From: Mauremys mutica
Taxonomy: Eukaryota > Chordata > Testudines > Geoemydidae
Assembly (NCBI RefSeq): GCF_020497125.1
Contig: NC_059084.1
Location: forward strand, 32,146,203-32,210,202
Length of the DNA: 64,000 nucleotides
Direction: 5' to 3'
The position numbers and the translations under genes were made by a program. Below the pieces are notes generated by a model. The model was not told the DNA's origin. It searched no databases and worked only from the letters and a program-made list of their open reading frames with translations. Position 1 is the stretch's first letter; each line of letters begins with the position of its first letter. This document shows, one piece after another, positions 61,940-64,000 of the stretch.

Positions 61940-64000
61940 CTTGAATGGGCCCTAGAATATGAGCTAACTGTGCTAAACAAACTGTTCCACCTGGCATTTA
62001 GCTGTGACTCTCCGAGAACCTATACATTGAATGCTTCCGCCGACGTGCACAGACAGAAATTGTGGAAAAACAACATCGCTTGCCTCACAACCTAAGTCGT
62101 GCAGAACGCAATGCCATCCACAGCCTAAGAAACCATCCTGACATTATAATCAAAGAGGCTGATAAAGGAGGTGCTGTTGTCATCATGAACAGGTCTGACT
62201 ACCAAAGGAGGCCGCCAGACAACTCTCCAATACCAAATTTTACAGGCTACTTCCCTCAGATCCCACTGAGGAATACACTAAGAAACTGCACCATCTACTC
62301 AGGACACTCCCTACACTAACACCAGAACAAATCAACATACCCTTAGAGCCCTGACCAGGGTTATTCTATCTACTACCCAAGATCCACAAACCCGGAAATC
62401 CTGGACGCCCCATCATCTCGGGCATTGGAACTCTCACTGAAGGACTGTCTGGATATGTAGACTCTTTACTCAGACCCTATGTTACCAGCACTCCCTGCTA
62501 TCTCCGTGACACCACTGATTTCCTGAGGAAACTACAATGCGTTGGTGACCTTCCAGAAAACACCATCCTAGCCACCATGGATGTAGAGGCTCTCTACACA
62601 AACATCCCACACACTGATTGAATACAAGCTGTCAGGAACAGTATCCCTGATGATGCCACAGCACAACTGGTTACTGAGCTCTGTGCCTTTATCCTCACAC
62701 ACAACTATTTCAAATTTAATGACAATATATATCTCCAGATCAGTGGCACCGCTATGGGCACCCACATGGCCCCACAATATGCCAATATTTTTATGGCCGA
62801 CCTGGAACAACGCTTCCTCAGCTCCCGTCCACTCACGCCCCTTCTCTACCTACGCTACATTGATGACATCTTCATCATCTGGACCCATGGGAAGGAGACT
62901 CTGGAAAAATTCCACCACGATTTCAACAGCTTCCACCCCTCCATCAACCTCAGCCTGGACCAATCTACACGGGAGGTCCACTTCCTAGACACCACGGTGC
63001 AAATAAGCCCTGGTCTACACACAGCCCCTGGTTCGAACTAGGGTACGTGAATTCAGCTACGTGAATAACGTAGCTGAATTCGAACTACCCTAGTTCGAAT
63101 GACTTACCATCCAGACGCCACGGAAGCGAACTCCGCGGCTCCAAGGTCGACTCCGGCAACTCCTCCTGCCGCGGTGGAGTACCGGAGTCGACCGCGGCGC
63201 TTCCGGAGTTCGAACTATCGCGTCTAGATCAGACGCGATAGTTCGAACTCCGAGAAGTCGAACTCGCCGCGTCGACCCGGCGGGTAAGTATAGACGTGGC
63301 CTAAGTGATGGTCACATTAACACCACCCTATACTGAAAACCTACCGACCGCTATGCCTACCTTCATGCCTCCAGCTTCCATCCCGGACACACCACAAGAT
63401 CCATTGTCTACAGCCAAGCACTGAGGTACAACCGTATCTGCTCTAACCCCGCAGACAGAGACCAACACCTAGAAAATCTCCACCAAGCATTCTCAAGACT
63501 ACAGTACCCACTCGAGGAAATAAGGAAACAGATCAGCAGAGCCAGACGTGTACCCAGAAGCCTCCTACTGCAAGACAAACCCAAGAAAGAAACCAACAGG
63601 ACTCCACTGGCCATCACATACAGTCCCCAGCTAAAACCCTTCCAACGCATCATCAGGGATCTACAACCCATCCTGGACAATGATCCCACACTTTCACAGG
63701 CCTTGGGTGGCAGGCCAGTCCTCGCCCACAGACAACCTGCCAACCTGAAGCATATTCTCACCAGCAACTGCACACCGCACCATAGTAACTCTAGCTCAGG
63801 AACCAATCCATGCAACAAACCTCGATGCCAACTCTGCCCACATATCTACACCAGCAACACCATCACAGGACCTAACCAGATCAGCCACACCATCACCGGT
63901 TCATTCACCTGCACGTCCACCAATGTAATATATGCCATCATATGCCAGCAATGCCCCTCTGCTATGTACGTCGGCCAAACTGGACAGTCTCTAAGGAAAA
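61940..64000 (+). mobile_element. Penelope-like retroelement, reverse transcriptase and GIY-YIG, interrupted
   Basis: The + strand carries the element from about 61940 to the window end. Motifs in order are LSRAERNAIHSL and EADKGGAVVIMNRSDY (62100-62200), [15 protein letters not shown] (62380), [13 protein letters not shown] (62572), TAMGTHMAPQYANIF (62750), the catalytic YIDDIFIIW (62855), FLDTTV (62985), and, after a MITE, a Cys-rich region and YAIICQQCPSAMYVGQTGQS (63930-63985), the start of the GIY-YIG nuclease. Penelope elements prime at ends or nicks with this nuclease. Damage: a frameshift near 62205, and stops TGA 62352-62354, TGA 62619-62621 and TGA 63334-63336. Confidence 0.92.
63007..63301. 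mobile_element. Harbinger-type MITE in the Penelope frame, TAA duplication
   Basis: Left GCCCTGGTCTACAC and right GTATAGACGTGGCC are inverted, and TAA lies on both sides (63004-63006 and 63302-63304). The duplication and ends identify a PIF/Harbinger-type MITE. It contains two hairpins: 63032-63099 (GTTCGAACTAGGGTA arms) and 63204-63252 (a perfect 22-bp stem with a 5-base loop). CpG dinucleotides are still abundant, which suggests a recent insertion. Removing the element with one TAA returns the Penelope reading across the junction. Confidence 0.95.

Noticed and set aside
1..64000. CRISPR arrays, bacterial operons or prophage.
   Set aside because: The sequence is vertebrate nuclear DNA with introns and LINEs. 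The tandem arrays are minisatellites without spacers.

Overview
This is a vertebrate nuclear window, most likely from a hidden-necked (cryptodiran) turtle. The case for turtle is an inference from repeats: two copies of a tRNA-headed SINE that fits the Cry I family of cryptodires, many CR1-type LINE tails ending in repeated ATTCTATGA-like motifs, and abundant Harbinger, hAT, DIRS and Penelope elements. Nothing prokaryotic is present.

One host gene is supported. It lies on the + strand, starts in a CpG-rich promoter near 29.9 kb and runs off the right edge. I could thread ten coding exons by hand, all with AG/GT splice borders and compatible phases: 29969-30047, 32605-32660, 40534-40622, 42352-42451, 56437-56528, 57266-57307, 57439-57597, 58150-58210, 59399-59530 and 60860-60922. 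Together they give 873 nt, or 291 codons in one frame. The product is the N-terminus of a type II (otoferlin-like) ferlin: a C2A domain, a Glu/Asp-rich linker and the first two thirds of C2B. The presence of C2A argues against FER1L6 and the sequence is only a paralogue-level match to otoferlin, so FER1L4 is the best assignment. FER1L4 is a pseudogene in humans, but here every exon is open.

The left 29 kb holds no host gene I can support. It contains an old Harbinger DNA transposon (7630-14189) with its Myb/SANT and transposase gene remnants and several insertions inside it, and an ancient LINE (about 22.9-29.0 kb) interrupted by a 28S rRNA pseudogene, hAT elements, a solo LTR, a younger CR1 and an unassigned insert. 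Single MITEs, SINEs and CR1 tails lie between them.

Within the ferlin gene, intron 1 holds Harbinger- and hAT-like MITEs. Intron 2 holds a CR1 with an open 3' reverse-transcriptase frame and a 63-bp minisatellite. Intron 4 (14 kb) holds a minus-strand DIRS retrotransposon with a plus-strand DIRS tyrosine-recombinase fragment inside it, an RTE-like LINE, a CR1/L3 LINE and several MITEs. Intron 9 holds a 38-bp minisatellite. Downstream of exon 10 (intron 10) is a Penelope-like element with reverse transcriptase and the start of its GIY-YIG domain, split by a Harbinger-type MITE.

The longest open frames in the window (466 aa minus near 38 kb, 415 aa plus near 60 kb) come from tandem repeats and are not genes. 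The most notable structures are the precise MITE insertion in the Penelope frame, the opposed DIRS pair, the large Harbinger mosaic, the 28S retropseudogene, and a MITE family whose hairpin arms change sequence but keep pairing.
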